Shown here: positions 7,946 through 15,964 of the stretch, one piece after another
Layout: the number at the start of each line of letters is the position of its first letter
How positions within the stretch are numbered: the first letter of the stretch is position 1
Source: G963667075 sp963667075
GTDB taxonomy: Bacteria > Pseudomonadota > Alphaproteobacteria > Micavibrionales > Micavibrionaceae
DNA length: 64,000 bases
Assembly (NCBI GenBank): GCA_963667075.1
Contig: OY762938.1
Location: 1,550,001 to 1,614,000 of the forward strand
Direction of reading: 5' to 3'
The notes under the pieces: model-generated
The model's database searches: none
The model's input: only the letters and a program-made list of their open reading frames with translations
Told to the model about the DNA's origin: nothing
Made by a program: the position numbers and the translations under genes

Positions 7946-9777
7946 GCACTCACATTCTTGGCGGCTATTTTCCGTTCATGGGGGCGCAGATATGTCTTTC
8001 TTAAGCGTAAAGATTTTGGTGTCACTTCAAGAAGTTCGTCCTCGTTGATGTAGGACATCATCTCTTCCAGACTTTTTCTTTCAGGTGGTACGAGGATGAC
8101 GGCTTCGTCTGATCCTGAGGCTCTCATATTTGTAAGTTTTTTGCCTTTCAGGACGTTAACGTCAAGATCGTTTTCACGGGAATGTTCACCGATGATCATG
8201 CCTTCATAGACTTCTGTCTGCGGGCCAAGGAACATTTTTCCGCGGTCCTGAAGGTTGAAGAGCGCATAAGCAACGGTTGTGCCTTGTCCGTTAGAGATCA
8301 GAACACCTTTTGCACGTTGCGGAATATCTCCTTTGTATGGGGCGTAGGCATGGAATACGCGGTTGAAAATACCTGTGCCGCGTGTGTCGGTCAGGAACTG
8401 GCTCTGATAGCCGATCAGACCGCGGGACGGGGCAAGGAAGGTGATACGCGTCTTACCAGAACCGGAGCTGCGCATGTCTGTCATTTCCGCTTTTCTGCGG
8501 TTCATTTTGTCAACAACCGTTGAGCTGTATTCTTCATCTACATCAATAGTGACTTCTTCGATAGGCTCAAGACGCTGTCCGTTTTCTTCTTTGTACAGAA
8601 CACGCGGACGGGATACGGTCAGCTCGAATCCTTCGCGGCGCATGGTTTCAATCAGAACGCCGAGTTGCAGTTCGCCGCGGCCGCCTATTTTGAATGTTTC
8701 CTTGTTTTCGCTTTCCTCAAACGTAATGGCAACATTGACTTCGGCTTCAGCCAGAAGGCGGTCGCGTATCATGGTAGAGGTGACTTTTGTTCCTTCCCGG
8801 CCTGCAAAAGGAGAATCGTTCACTGAAATCATCACAGCCATGGTTGGTGGATCAATAGGGGTGGATTTTACAGCTTCTTTTAGGGATGGGGCACCGATTG
8901 TGTCTGCCACAGAGGCTTTGTTCAGGCCTGCGATACAGATAATGTCACCGACATTGACTTCTTTAACAGGCACACGTTCTGTCCCATCAAATGTAAGGAG
9001 TTTTGTCAGGCGTCCGTTTTCAACGAGTTCGCCATTCAGGTTAATGGCTTTAACGCTTTCATTGATTTTGGCAGAGCCCTGAATAACACGCCCTGTCAGG
9101 CAGCGTCCGAGGAACGGGTCTGAGTCAAGCAATGTCGCCAGCATGGCAAAAGGTGCATTTTTATCGCCTTTGGGCGCAGGAACATGATCCAGTACAAGAT
9201 CAAGAAGCGGAGAAAGGTCTTTGCGTTCATCGTCCAGTTCCCGCGTACACCAGCCGTTACGGCCTGAGGCGTAGAGGATCGGGAAGTCGAGTTGCTCATC
9301 ATTGGCATCAAGAGAGACAAATAAATCAAAAACTTCATCAACGACTTCTTCCGCACGGCTATCCGGGCGGTCAATCTTGTTAATGATAACGATAGGGCGC
9401 AAGCCTTGGGCCAGAGCTTTGCCGAGAACGAATTTTGTTTGTGGCATGGGGCCTTCTGCGGCGTCTGTCAGGAGGATGACACCATCTGCCATATGCAGGA
9501 CACGTTCAACCTCACCGCCAAAATCGGCGTGTCCGGGGGTGTCTATAATGTTAATGCGTGTGACATTGCCGCCGCGTTCCCAGTGGATAGAGGTGGGCTT
9601 GGCTAAAATGGTGATCCCGCGTTCTTTTTCAAGGTCATTGGAATCCATAACCCGTTCATCAACGGCCTGATTGTCCCGGAACATGCCGCTTTGCTTCATC
9701 AATGAGTCAATCAAGGTTGTTTTACCATGATCAACGTGTGCGATAATTGCGATATTTCTAAGATGTTCTGTCATCAA
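7942..9777 (-). CDS. typA: TypA/BipA ribosome-associated translational GTPase
   Basis: A 611-residue elongation-factor-like GTPase that binds the 70S ribosome and supports growth under cold and other stresses and large-subunit assembly. The GTPase motifs are visible: G1 AHVDHGKTTL, G2 with ERGITILAKPTSI, G3 DTPGHADF, G4 NKID. Domain II follows, then domains III/V and the BipA-specific C-terminal part (YKGDIPQRAKGVLISNGQGT). The length is normal for the family. The sequence starts with two adjacent ATGs (9777 and 9774); either may be used. It is monocistronic and convergent with the Panacea pair. Confidence 0.97.
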   Translation of the reverse strand: MMTEHLRNIAIIAHVDHGKTTLIDSLMKQSGMFRDNQAVDERVMDSNDLEKERGITILAKPTSIHWERGGNVTRINIIDTPGHADFGGEVERVLHMADGVILLTDAAEGPMPQTKFVLGKALAQGLRPIVIINKIDRPDSRAEEVVDEVFDLFVSLDANDEQLDFPILYASGRNGWCTRELDDERKDLSPLLDLVLDHVPAPKGDKNAPFAMLATLLDSDPFLGRCLTGRVIQGSAKINESVKAINLNGELVENGRLTKLLTFDGTERVPVKEVNVGDIICIAGLNKASVADTIGAPSLKEAVKSTPIDPPTMAVMISVNDSPFAGREGTKVTSTMIRDRLLAEAEVNVAITFEESENKETFKIGGRGELQLGVLIETMRREGFELTVSRPRVLYKEENGQRLEPIEEVTIDVDEEYSSTVVDKMNRRKAEMTDMRSSGSGKTRITFLAPSRGLIGYQSQFLTDTRGTGIFNRVFHAYAPYKGDIPQRAKGVLISNGQGTTVAYALFNLQDRGKMFLGPQTEVYEGMIIGEHSRENDLDVNVLKGKKLTNMRASGSDEAVILVPPERKSLEEMMSYINEDELLEVTPKSLRLRKTYLRPHERKIAAKNVSA

Positions 9778-9956
9778 ATTGGCCCTGTCTGTTTATATGT
9801 CTGCCACCACCCGGCGCATACTCCATATAGGAGTGGAAGGAAAAATGGAAGTTAATTATTTTTCTTCGTTTGAAAATAAATAAAAAAATCCCTGTTAAAA
9901 GGAGGGGCGCGTGCGCTATAACTCGTGAAATTTTTTATAGGAGGGGGCAAACAACG

Positions 9957-10913
9957 ATGATTTCGACTGTTTCAATCGCAACTAAACTGGCTGGTATGGA
10001 TCTGGACTCCTGTTTGTATAATGCATCGGGGCCTATCTGTACTACGGAAGATGAACTGCATCTTCTTGGACAAAGTGCGGCGGGAGCCATTCTGAGCAAA
10101 AGCGCAACCCTTGAAAAGCGTCAAGGGAACGAAAAACCCCGTTATGTAGAAACACAAACACCGTGGGGCAGCATTAACAGCATGGGGCTGCCCAATGAGG
10201 GATATAAATACTACGGTTCGTTTTCTAAAAAAGCGGCGCAATATGGCAAGCCTTATATCATGTCGGTGTCTGGTTTAAGCCATAAAGACAATGTGCATAT
10301 CATCAAGGCTTTGTCTGAATACGAACATGTGGCAGCGATTGAACTGAATCTGTCTTGTCCGAATGTGCCGGGGAAGCCGCAAACTGGCTATGATTTTGAA
10401 GAAAGCCGCGCCTTGCTTGATAGGGTGTTTGGAGAGGTAGAACTAAAGCAACCGCTTGGTGTGAAGCTGCCGCCTTATTTTGACTTGCCGCATTTTGATA
10501 TGATGGCAGATGTTTTAAATGATTTTCCGCTCGCCTTCGTGACGTGTATTAACAGCATCGGGAATGGTCTTGTTATCGATACGGATAATGAGTCTGTTGT
10601 TATCAAGCCAAAATCCGGCTTTGGTGGCATAGGGGGTGATTTCATTAAACCGACAGCACTGGCCAATGTGCGTAAATTTTATACGCTTTTGAAAGACGAT
10701 ATTGCGATTATCGGATGTGGCGGCGTAAAAACGGGCCGTGATGCGTTCGAGCATGTTTTGTGCGGCGCAAGGGCTGTGCAAGTTGGCACCTGCCTTATGA
10801 GTGAAGGAACAGATGCGTTTACCCGCATTGAGCAAGAGCTAAAAGTGATCATGCTTGAAAAAGGCTATAAGGATATTGAGTGTTTCAGAGGTAAGCTGAA
10901 AGCGTTAGACTAG
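9957..10913 (+). CDS. pyrD: Class 1A dihydroorotate dehydrogenase (fumarate-type)
   Basis: A 318-residue soluble FMN enzyme oxidising dihydroorotate to orotate in pyrimidine synthesis. The start at 9957 follows the strong site aggaggggg; upstream in-frame codons look non-coding. The segment IELNLSCPNVPGKPQTGYDF carries the catalytic cysteine (about Cys134), which marks class 1 enzymes. The NVPGKPQ form and the LPNEGYKYYGSF and KPYIMSVSGLSHKDN segments match class 1A, which uses fumarate. Class 2 enzymes, usual in Proteobacteria, use a serine and an N-terminal membrane helix, both absent here. No pyrK partner is adjacent, which also argues against class 1B. The gene may have been acquired by transfer. 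It overlaps the convergent dnaX by nine bases. Confidence 0.92.
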   Translation: MISTVSIATKLAGMDLDSCLYNASGPICTTEDELHLLGQSAAGAILSKSATLEKRQGNEKPRYVETQTPWGSINSMGLPNEGYKYYGSFSKKAAQYGKPYIMSVSGLSHKDNVHIIKALSEYEHVAAIELNLSCPNVPGKPQTGYDFEESRALLDRVFGEVELKQPLGVKLPPYFDLPHFDMMADVLNDFPLAFVTCINSIGNGLVIDTDNESVVIKPKSGFGGIGGDFIKPTALANVRKFYTLLKDDIAIIGCGGVKTGRDAFEHVLCGARAVQVGTCLMSEGTDAFTRIEQELKVIMLEKGYKDIECFRGKLKALD

Positions 10914-12575
10914 CCTTACAATCTCTGCGTCTGGGAAAGCTTCCAGGGCTTTTTTCATGAGGGGATGGGCTTTTATTTTATCAAGTTCGGCCTGTTGTTG
11001 CGCTTCTTCCTGTTCGGCTAGTGTCAGAGCACCTTGTGTGGCGGAGAGCATGACAACCCATTTTTGGTCAGTGACGCTGCGAAGCTTTTTTGTCAGATCC
11101 TGAAGTAATGTTTTAGGCGCACCCTCTGCTAAAGCGATTTCGAGTTTTTTTCCAGCTTTTATACTGATAAGGCGAACATATTGGAATACTTGTGCGGAGA
11201 GCATGACAGAGCCGTTTTGTTCCAATAACGCAACGATATCCTGCAAGGTTTCAAGATTGGCGTTTGCAACTGGCACGGCTTGTGTGTGAACGGCCAGTTG
11301 AGTAGTTGTACCCGTTACGCCCGTAAAAGCAGACGTGCTAGCAGATGTGCCGCTGCCGTGAGGGCCTCCGGCAGAGGCTGGTGAGGAGAGACCCACAGCT
11401 CCGCTGGCTTCCATTTTTTTCAGTTTTTTGATCAGGGTTGCCGGGTCCGGTAGGTCGGCGGCATACGATAAACGAATGATAACCATTTCGGCGGCGTTTT
11501 GCGGGCTTGGCGCAATATTGACTTCTGATATGCCTTTTAACAGAATTTGCCAGGCTCTGCCAAGGCTGGGCATAGTCAAGGATTTTGCCAGTGTCAAAGC
11601 CCTTTGCTGTTCATTGTCACTCATCCCTGTTTTTAGGTTTTTGGCATCCGGGACGACATGCAGCTTTGTCAAAAGATGACAGACATCCAGCAGGTCTTTG
11701 ATGATGACGGCTGGATCACCGCCATTATTGTGCATGTCTTCTATGATATCAAGGGCTTCTGGTGTCTGACCTTTTACCGCTTTTTCAAACAGATCAAACC
11801 CTCTGCTGCGATCGGCCAGGCCTAGCATATCACGGACCAGTGCTGTGCTTATATCGGCATTTCCAAGGGCTATAGCCTGATCCAGCAGGCTCAGACCATC
11901 ACGGACAGAACCGTCAGCGGCGCGCGCAATCATGGCAAGGGCGTCATCAATAGCGGTGACATTTTCCTTGTCGCAAATCATTTTGAAATGTTTGAGCAGC
12001 TCTTCTTCGTTGACACGGCGTAAATCAAACCGCTGACAGCGGGAAAGAACCGTTACCGGGACTTTGCGGATTTCAGTTGTAGCAAAAATAAATTTTACGT
12101 GAGGTGGTGGTTCTTCCAGTGTTTTGAGCAGTGCATTAAAGGCTTGTCTGGAGAGCATATGCACTTCGTCGATGATATATATCTTATAGCGTGCCGAGGT
12201 CGGTGCATAACGGACACCATCCAGAATTTCTCGAATGTCTTCTACCCCCGTACGGGAGGCTGCATCCATTTCAATAACATCAGGATGACGGTCTTCTGCA
12301 ATGGCTTTACAAATTTCGCAATCGTCTGTGGCGCCCGTTGTTGCGGCGGCCTTGCCATCAGGCCCGGCATAGTTTAACGCCTTGGCAATAATGCGGGCGG
12401 TGGTTGTTTTTCCAATCCCCCTGATCCCGGTTAACATGAAAGCATGCGCGATCCGTCCGGATTCTATCGCATTTTTAAGTGTTCTGACCAGTGCATCCTG
12501 ACCGACGAGCTGATCAAAACCAAGCGGTCTGTATTTACGGGCGAGTACGCGATAATTTTCCTGATCTTCAGACAT
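10905..12575 (-). CDS. dnaX: DNA polymerase III tau subunit (clamp loader ATPase)
   Basis: A 556-residue clamp-loader subunit that drives loading of the beta clamp and links the polymerase cores. Visible are YRPLGFDQLVGQDALVRTL near the start, Walker A GIRGIGKTTTARI, a zinc-binding CEICKAI region, Walker B IIDEVHML and the SRC sensor (VTVLSRCQRFDLRR). A Gly/Ser/Thr-rich linker around residues 390-425 precedes the C-terminal tau domain. The start at 12575 fits the conserved beginning; a GTG 33 bases upstream also opens the frame. A run of seven A residues (11414-11420 on the plus map) lies exactly at the junction of ATPase core and linker. Slippage to the -1 frame there would end 22 codons later, giving a gamma-like short form. 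Confidence 0.95.
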   Translation of the reverse strand: MSEDQENYRVLARKYRPLGFDQLVGQDALVRTLKNAIESGRIAHAFMLTGIRGIGKTTTARIIAKALNYAGPDGKAAATTGATDDCEICKAIAEDRHPDVIEMDAASRTGVEDIREILDGVRYAPTSARYKIYIIDEVHMLSRQAFNALLKTLEEPPPHVKFIFATTEIRKVPVTVLSRCQRFDLRRVNEEELLKHFKMICDKENVTAIDDALAMIARAADGSVRDGLSLLDQAIALGNADISTALVRDMLGLADRSRGFDLFEKAVKGQTPEALDIIEDMHNNGGDPAVIIKDLLDVCHLLTKLHVVPDAKNLKTGMSDNEQQRALTLAKSLTMPSLGRAWQILLKGISEVNIAPSPQNAAEMVIIRLSYAADLPDPATLIKKLKKMEASGAVGLSSPASAGGPHGSGTSASTSAFTGVTGTTTQLAVHTQAVPVANANLETLQDIVALLEQNGSVMLSAQVFQYVRLISIKAGKKLEIALAEGAPKTLLQDLTKKLRSVTDQKWVVMLSATQGALTLAEQEEAQQQAELDKIKAHPLMKKALEAFPDAEIVRLV

Positions 12576-12638
12576 GCTTCTTATGTAAGGAGATTCGAGC
12601 CGGGACACAATTATTATCTGGTATTATCCGGGAGAGGT

Positions 12639-13603
12639 TCACAGAATTTGCGGCATTGGGGATTTACGCAGAGATCGTGCTGGTGCGTTTATGTTTAAGG
12701 AAGTCTTTTGAAATAAAGACATCTGCTTTTGTGTTATGGACCTGAACGCTCTAAACGGATTGGGGTCTGAGTCTTTAGGCAGTTCTTTTAGGTCAAATTC
12801 TTTACGCATATTTTTCCAATAAATATTTTCCCATTTTCCCTGACTGTTCTGCACGATAGCACTACATTCATCTGTCCAGTTACCGGCATTACCATAGAAA
12901 AGGGTCTGTCTTTTATGTTCTTTCAATGAAACAGGAATCTCCCATAATTCAGGGATATGGGTATGGCCGCAAATAACACCGTCAACCTCATGTTCAACCG
13001 CTGCACTTAAAGCCGCCTGATAAAACCGAATGAGTCTTTTTAAAAGGCTCTTTGTTTGCTCTTTTAGTTGTGCTGCCGTTGAAAAATGCTGATTGAGTGT
13101 TTTTTGTATAACTTTGTCCGCCGTATTCTTGGCCGCCGATAAGCCATCGTAAAATGTATCACCCAAGTGACAAAGAGCAGATGTGTGTTTTTTTAAAAAA
13201 GGAGGATCAAATTGATCTCCATGCGAAAACAGCCAGCGTTTTCCCCATTTATCGTGGTAGCATAAAGAATCTTTAATCCGATGGTCTGTAAATCTCTTAT
13301 TTTTTAGTGACGAGTCATGATTGCCGGAGATGTAGAAAACTTTTGTGCCTTTGCTTGTGTGTGCATTGATGGCGTCCAGCACTCTTTGGTGCATTTCAGG
13401 AAGTGGCGTTTCAGGTTTTTTTGTAGAATCCAGTTATCGATAATATCGCCATTTAGAATTAAAAAATCACAATTTGCGTGCTGTAAAAATTCAAACAGCA
13501 TGTTTGGGCAGGAGTCCTCTGTACCCAGATGTAAATCAGAAATACAGATGAGGGGCCAATACAAACGTTCCCTTTGAAGGAGATCTGAAAAACCGGCACT
13601 CAT
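12639..13603 (-). pseudogene. LpxH-like UDP-2,3-diacylglucosamine/metallophosphoesterase, frameshifted
   Basis: Two overlapping reading frames together encode one metallophosphoesterase of the LpxH/COG2908 type. The upstream frame (start about 13603, stop 13304) carries ISDLHLGTED and LNGDIIDNW. The downstream frame (to 12639) carries the remaining metal motifs SGNHDSS, FSHGDQFD and GHTHIPE. The frames meet at a run of seven A residues (13416-13422). One extra A there gives a smooth protein through QKKPETPLPEMHQRVLDAIN into KVFYISGNHD. All metal-binding blocks are therefore intact and only one base is missing. Either this is a young pseudogene, RNA polymerase or ribosome slippage restores the frame, or the assembly has a homopolymer error. 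The call as broken is provisional. Confidence 0.8.
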
Positions 13604-13683
13604 GAAAACACCCTTTGCAACACAGCCACTTTGTAAGGAATGGTTATAGCAAACAAGATGTTTTCGCAAGAAATTATTGAAAA

Positions 13684-14139
13684 TTATGCACGTTCGAAAC
13701 GGCCCATTAAGACGGTTTCATCCAGAATATGGCCTTCCATGGCTGTCAGAAGATCCTTTTTTGTACAGCCGCGTTGCAGATCAAGGAGGGTATCAAGCGC
13801 ATAGAGCTTGAAATAATAACGGTGAACCCCGTGACCGTAAGGGGGACAAGGCCCGCCATAGCCGATTTCTTTAAAATCCGTTACACCTTCTTCGCCGCCG
13901 CCTAAATCAGCGGTGACTGTGCCTTCCGGCAGACCGGAAAAAGTGGCTGGTATATTAAAGGCCACCCAGTGTATCCAGGTTTGATTCGGGGCATCCGGAT
14001 CATCACAGATCAGCGCGAAGCTTTTTACACCTTCTGGCACATCTGTCCACTGGAGTTCAGGAGAGGAATCAATGCCTTCGCAGGTATGCTCAGCAGGGAC
14101 GACAGCACCTTCATCAAAAGCAGGGCTTGTGAGTTTCAT
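13684..14139 (-). CDS. YbhB/PEBP-family (Raf kinase inhibitor-like) protein
   Basis: A 151-residue cytoplasmic protein of the phosphatidylethanolamine-binding-protein fold. Hallmarks are the opening MKLTSPAFDEGAVVPAEHTC, the ligand-site segment CDDPDAPNQTWIHWVAFNIP, and GPCPPYGHGVHRYYFKLYAL, which correspond to the conserved DPDxP and GxHRY regions. The start at 14139 has a ggaggt site seven bases upstream; the frame extends further but into the SRP RNA gene, so the longer version is rejected. Bacterial members have no agreed physiological substrate. The gene stands alone between the phosphoesterase and the SRP RNA gene. Confidence 0.92.
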   Translation of the reverse strand: MKLTSPAFDEGAVVPAEHTCEGIDSSPELQWTDVPEGVKSFALICDDPDAPNQTWIHWVAFNIPATFSGLPEGTVTADLGGGEEGVTDFKEIGYGGPCPPYGHGVHRYYFKLYALDTLLDLQRGCTKKDLLTAMEGHILDETVLMGRFERA

Positions 14140-14186
14140 GGAGGACCTCCAGTGGTTTAATGTTTGATGGGAAATGGTGAAAATTA

Positions 14187-14286
14187 GTGGAAGATTGAAC
14201 AAACGACCCGGATAAATTCGTTGCGGCTGCTTCCTTTCGGATCTGACCGGGTTGGCGAAATGCCCGCCCGTAAGCCAACCTTCCGA
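14187..14286 (-). ncRNA. ffs: Signal recognition particle RNA (4.5S RNA)
   Basis: Read on the minus strand, the segment holds GGTCAGATCCGAAAGGAAGC followed by AGCC, which is the conserved domain IV apex of bacterial SRP RNA, bound by Ffh and FtsY. The GGAA-type tetraloop position is GAAA here. The ends pair: ggaaggttg at 14284-14276 with caatcttcc at 14197-14189, one G-U pair, closing a hairpin of about 100 nucleotides, the right size for 4.5S RNA. A promoter-like pair lies just upstream. Exact ends are estimated from the stem. No protein gene overlaps once the PEBP start is placed at 14139. Confidence 0.92.
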
Positions 14287-14292
14287 GAAGAG

Positions 14293-14320
14293 AACATAGT
14301 GTTTTCCAAAAAATAATCAA
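14293..14320 (-). promoter_or_regulatory. Likely promoter of the SRP RNA gene
   Basis: On the minus strand, TTGATT (14320-14315) and TATGTT (14298-14293) are separated by 16 bases. Transcription would begin about seven bases after the -10, matching the 5' end of the SRP RNA stem. Consensus match is moderate; placement supports it. Confidence 0.5.
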
Positions 14321-14339
14321 TATTTTTCTCGTCTTTTTC

Positions 14340-14368
14340 TTGAATTTTTCAAATATGAAGGATAATAA
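14340..14368 (+). promoter_or_regulatory. Likely promoter of tRNA-Thr
   Basis: TTGAAT (14340-14345) and TAATAA (14363-14368) are 17 bases apart, ending about 12 bases before the mature tRNA. It is divergent from the SRP RNA promoter. Confidence 0.45.
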
Positions 14369-14379
14369 TCTCCCCCTGT

Positions 14380-14454
14380 GCCGCATTAGCTCAGTGGTAG
14401 AGCAGTGCTTTCGTAAAGCAAAGGTCGGGTGTTCAAATCACCCATGCGGCACCA
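14380..14454 (+). tRNA. tRNA-Thr (anticodon CGT)
   Basis: A complete cloverleaf: acceptor stem GCCGCAT/ATGCGGC, D arm GCTCAGTGGTAGAGC, anticodon loop TTCGTAA with anticodon CGT, T arm GGGTG-TTCAAAT-CACCC, and an encoded 3' CCA preceded by the discriminator A. Overall layout matches bacterial tRNA-Thr(CGT). The insertion-sequence-split locus begins four bases downstream on the opposite strand; no attachment-site duplication of the tRNA end is seen in the window. Confidence 0.95.
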
Positions 14455-14458
14455 TCCC

Positions 14459-15037
14459 TCAAATTTTTAATCCCATTTCCTTGGCTACAGTGGAGGCTAA
14501 AGCTCCGTCATTGTTCGTGATGTCTCTGACAAGGCGTGCCGGATTGCCGCGAACCTCAAATTCTATGGTACCACCTTCTTCTGCATGGGTTATTTGATTA
14601 AAATTTACGGCCAGCGGTGCTGTGAATACTTGAGGCAGATATACGCGGTGGAATATATCAAATGGTTGATAGTCACGTCTTCTGTGCTGGAAGGCTACAT
14701 CAAAATGAGGACGGGCATCCTCTTCAATTCCCATATCAGAAAAAATGCCAGTCAGGTTATGCGCGGGAGGAAAAGGCCCTTGAACTCTGGTATCTGGTGT
14801 GCCTGTGAAGTAACAGTCTGTTTTTAGTTTCAGGTAATGTCTAACAAATTTGTCGTCTGTGCCAATACCAAATATGGGAGCGGTTTTCTCTTTTGCGAAC
14901 TCCTGGTGGAGTGTTCGTACGTATTGCTCCCTTTCTTGTGCTTGTTGATCCAGTATGGCCTGCGCGGCTTTAGTGCCTGCGTCAATAGCGCTGAGAATGT
15001 CATGAACCGAACGATCGGTTGTGACGGTAAGGGTCAT
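14459..15037 (-). CDS. Hypothetical protein, possibly the separated C-terminal part of a gene split by IS630
   Basis: A 192-residue protein of unknown family, helical at the start (DRSVHDILSAIDAGTKAAQA, then QQAQEREQYVRTLHQEF) and beta-rich later, without signal peptide or membrane helix. Its frame is open upstream through LYDGITTTRTEDG to a TAG that coincides with the left edge of the IS630-type element, 40 bases before the ATG used here. Across the reconstructed empty target site this frame is the same as that of the hypothetical gene on the other side of the element. No strong ribosome binding site precedes the ATG. It is either an intact second gene or a decapitated C-terminal fragment. 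Confidence 0.5.
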   Translation of the reverse strand: MTLTVTTDRSVHDILSAIDAGTKAAQAILDQQAQEREQYVRTLHQEFAKEKTAPIFGIGTDDKFVRHYLKLKTDCYFTGTPDTRVQGPFPPAHNLTGIFSDMGIEEDARPHFDVAFQHRRRDYQPFDIFHRVYLPQVFTAPLAVNFNQITHAEEGGTIEFEVRGNPARLVRDITNNDGALASTVAKEMGLKI

Positions 15038-15076
15038 ACCATCTTCTGTTCGTGTTGTTGTAATGCCATCATATAG

Positions 15077-15640
15077 CTAGTTCCATATATACTTGCGCGA
15101 CACAAGAATATCTTCTAAAGATCCATTAATCTGATATTTCCACGCTTGCTTTATGTTTGCCCATAGCTTTTCGATGGGATTTAGGTGCGGAGAATAAGGA
15201 GGCAGGAATAGTACAAAATGGCCAGCATTTTTAAGAATATCCCTTGTTTCTTGCGATTTATGAAAGCTTGCATTATCCATAACAATAACACTGCCGGGTT
15301 TAAGTTCGGGCAAAAGATGATGCTTTAGCCAAACATTCATTGCTTGCGTATTACAATTTCCTTTAAACAAAACCGGTGCGATTAATTTGCCTTTTAGGTA
15401 ACCGCCTATTAGAGACGTTCGAGGCCTGGACTGGCTGCCTACATCGCCATAAATGCGCTTACCCTTAGGGCTATAAGCGTGGCTCCGGCTTGTTCCCGGC
15501 GCAAAACCTGTTTCATCCATGTAAACGATGTCATGGCCTTTGCGAACAAAACGATCCAGCTTTTTTAGGTATGATCTACGCCATTTTTCATAGTGTCTTT
15601 TCTCTTTGTAGCGTGCCATTTTTTTTACGGGTATAACCAA
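15077..15640 (-). CDS. IS630-family transposase, DDE catalytic part (OrfB)
   Basis: This frame carries the RNase-H-like catalytic domain with the three acidic residues: D in IVYMDETGFAPG, D in SVIVMDNASFHK and E in PYSPHLNPIEKLWANIK. It has no good independent start (a TTG at 15640 lies within OrfA) and is expected to be made as a fusion with OrfA. Fusion would occur through a +1 shift, or loss of one A by polymerase slippage, at the eight-A run 15619-15626, giving YTRKKMARYKEKRHYEKW. Its stop codon TAG is formed by the flanking TA plus the first host G, so the target site completes the gene. Confidence 0.9.
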   Translation of the reverse strand: MVIPVKKMARYKEKRHYEKWRRSYLKKLDRFVRKGHDIVYMDETGFAPGTSRSHAYSPKGKRIYGDVGSQSRPRTSLIGGYLKGKLIAPVLFKGNCNTQAMNVWLKHHLLPELKPGSVIVMDNASFHKSQETRDILKNAGHFVLFLPPYSPHLNPIEKLWANIKQAWKYQINGSLEDILVSRKYIWN

Positions 15641-15962
15641 GAACCTTAAGCGAATGCCAAACTGCGTTGATGCTCACGTCAAGCTCTTGCGCCAGTTCTT
15701 TGAGCATCATGTCAGGGCGGGCTTCTACAAGCTCAATAAGCTTCTTTCGGTCGGTCTTTCGCGCATCCCGGGGGCCGGGTTTAACCGCAACATAATCTCG
15801 ACCTTGTTTAAGCCAATAAAATACTGAACGGGCGCTAACCTGAAATCTCCGGGCCGCCTCCGCTTTGCTCCCGCCGTTCTCAACAAAATCTATAACTCGG
15901 GTGCGTATATCTGATGAACATCTCATAGATCATAAAATAACATACGCAAATGTTTATGGGAA
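15080..15962 (-). mobile_element. IS630-family insertion sequence, complete (883 bp)
   Basis: The element encodes a DDE transposase split into two frames and is bounded by imperfect terminal inverted repeats: GTTCCATATATACTTGCG at 15080 and, read from the other end, TTCCCATAAACATTTGCG at 15962 (14 of 18 identical). Each end is flanked by TA (15078-15079 and 15963-15964), the 2-bp duplication typical of the family. Removing the element and one TA gives CTAG at the target, the preferred site of IS630 itself. All catalytic residues are present, so it may be mobile. Only one copy is in the window. Confidence 0.93.
15588..15926 (-). CDS. IS630-family transposase, helix-turn-helix part (OrfA)
   Basis: A 112-residue N-terminal portion with two helix-turn-helix motifs: SKAEAARRFQVSARSVFYWL and LKELAQELDVSINAVWHSLK. 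These bind the terminal inverted repeats. The frame ends at 15588 after passing the eight-A run at 15619-15626, where the switch to the catalytic frame is expected. Alone it may act as a DNA-binding regulator. It begins 36 bases inside the element's end. Confidence 0.9.
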   Translation of the reverse strand: MRCSSDIRTRVIDFVENGGSKAEAARRFQVSARSVFYWLKQGRDYVAVKPGPRDARKTDRKKLIELVEARPDMMLKELAQELDVSINAVWHSLKVLGYTRKKNGTLQREKTL

Positions 15963-15964
15963 TA

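Noticed and set aside
8441..9082. 213-residue plus-strand open frame
   Set aside because: Lies fully antisense within typA, is Ser/Arg-rich and has no ribosome binding site; a shadow of the real gene.
14114..14386. 90-residue minus-strand frame over the SRP RNA region
   Set aside because: The segment is explained by the 4.5S RNA gene and its promoter.
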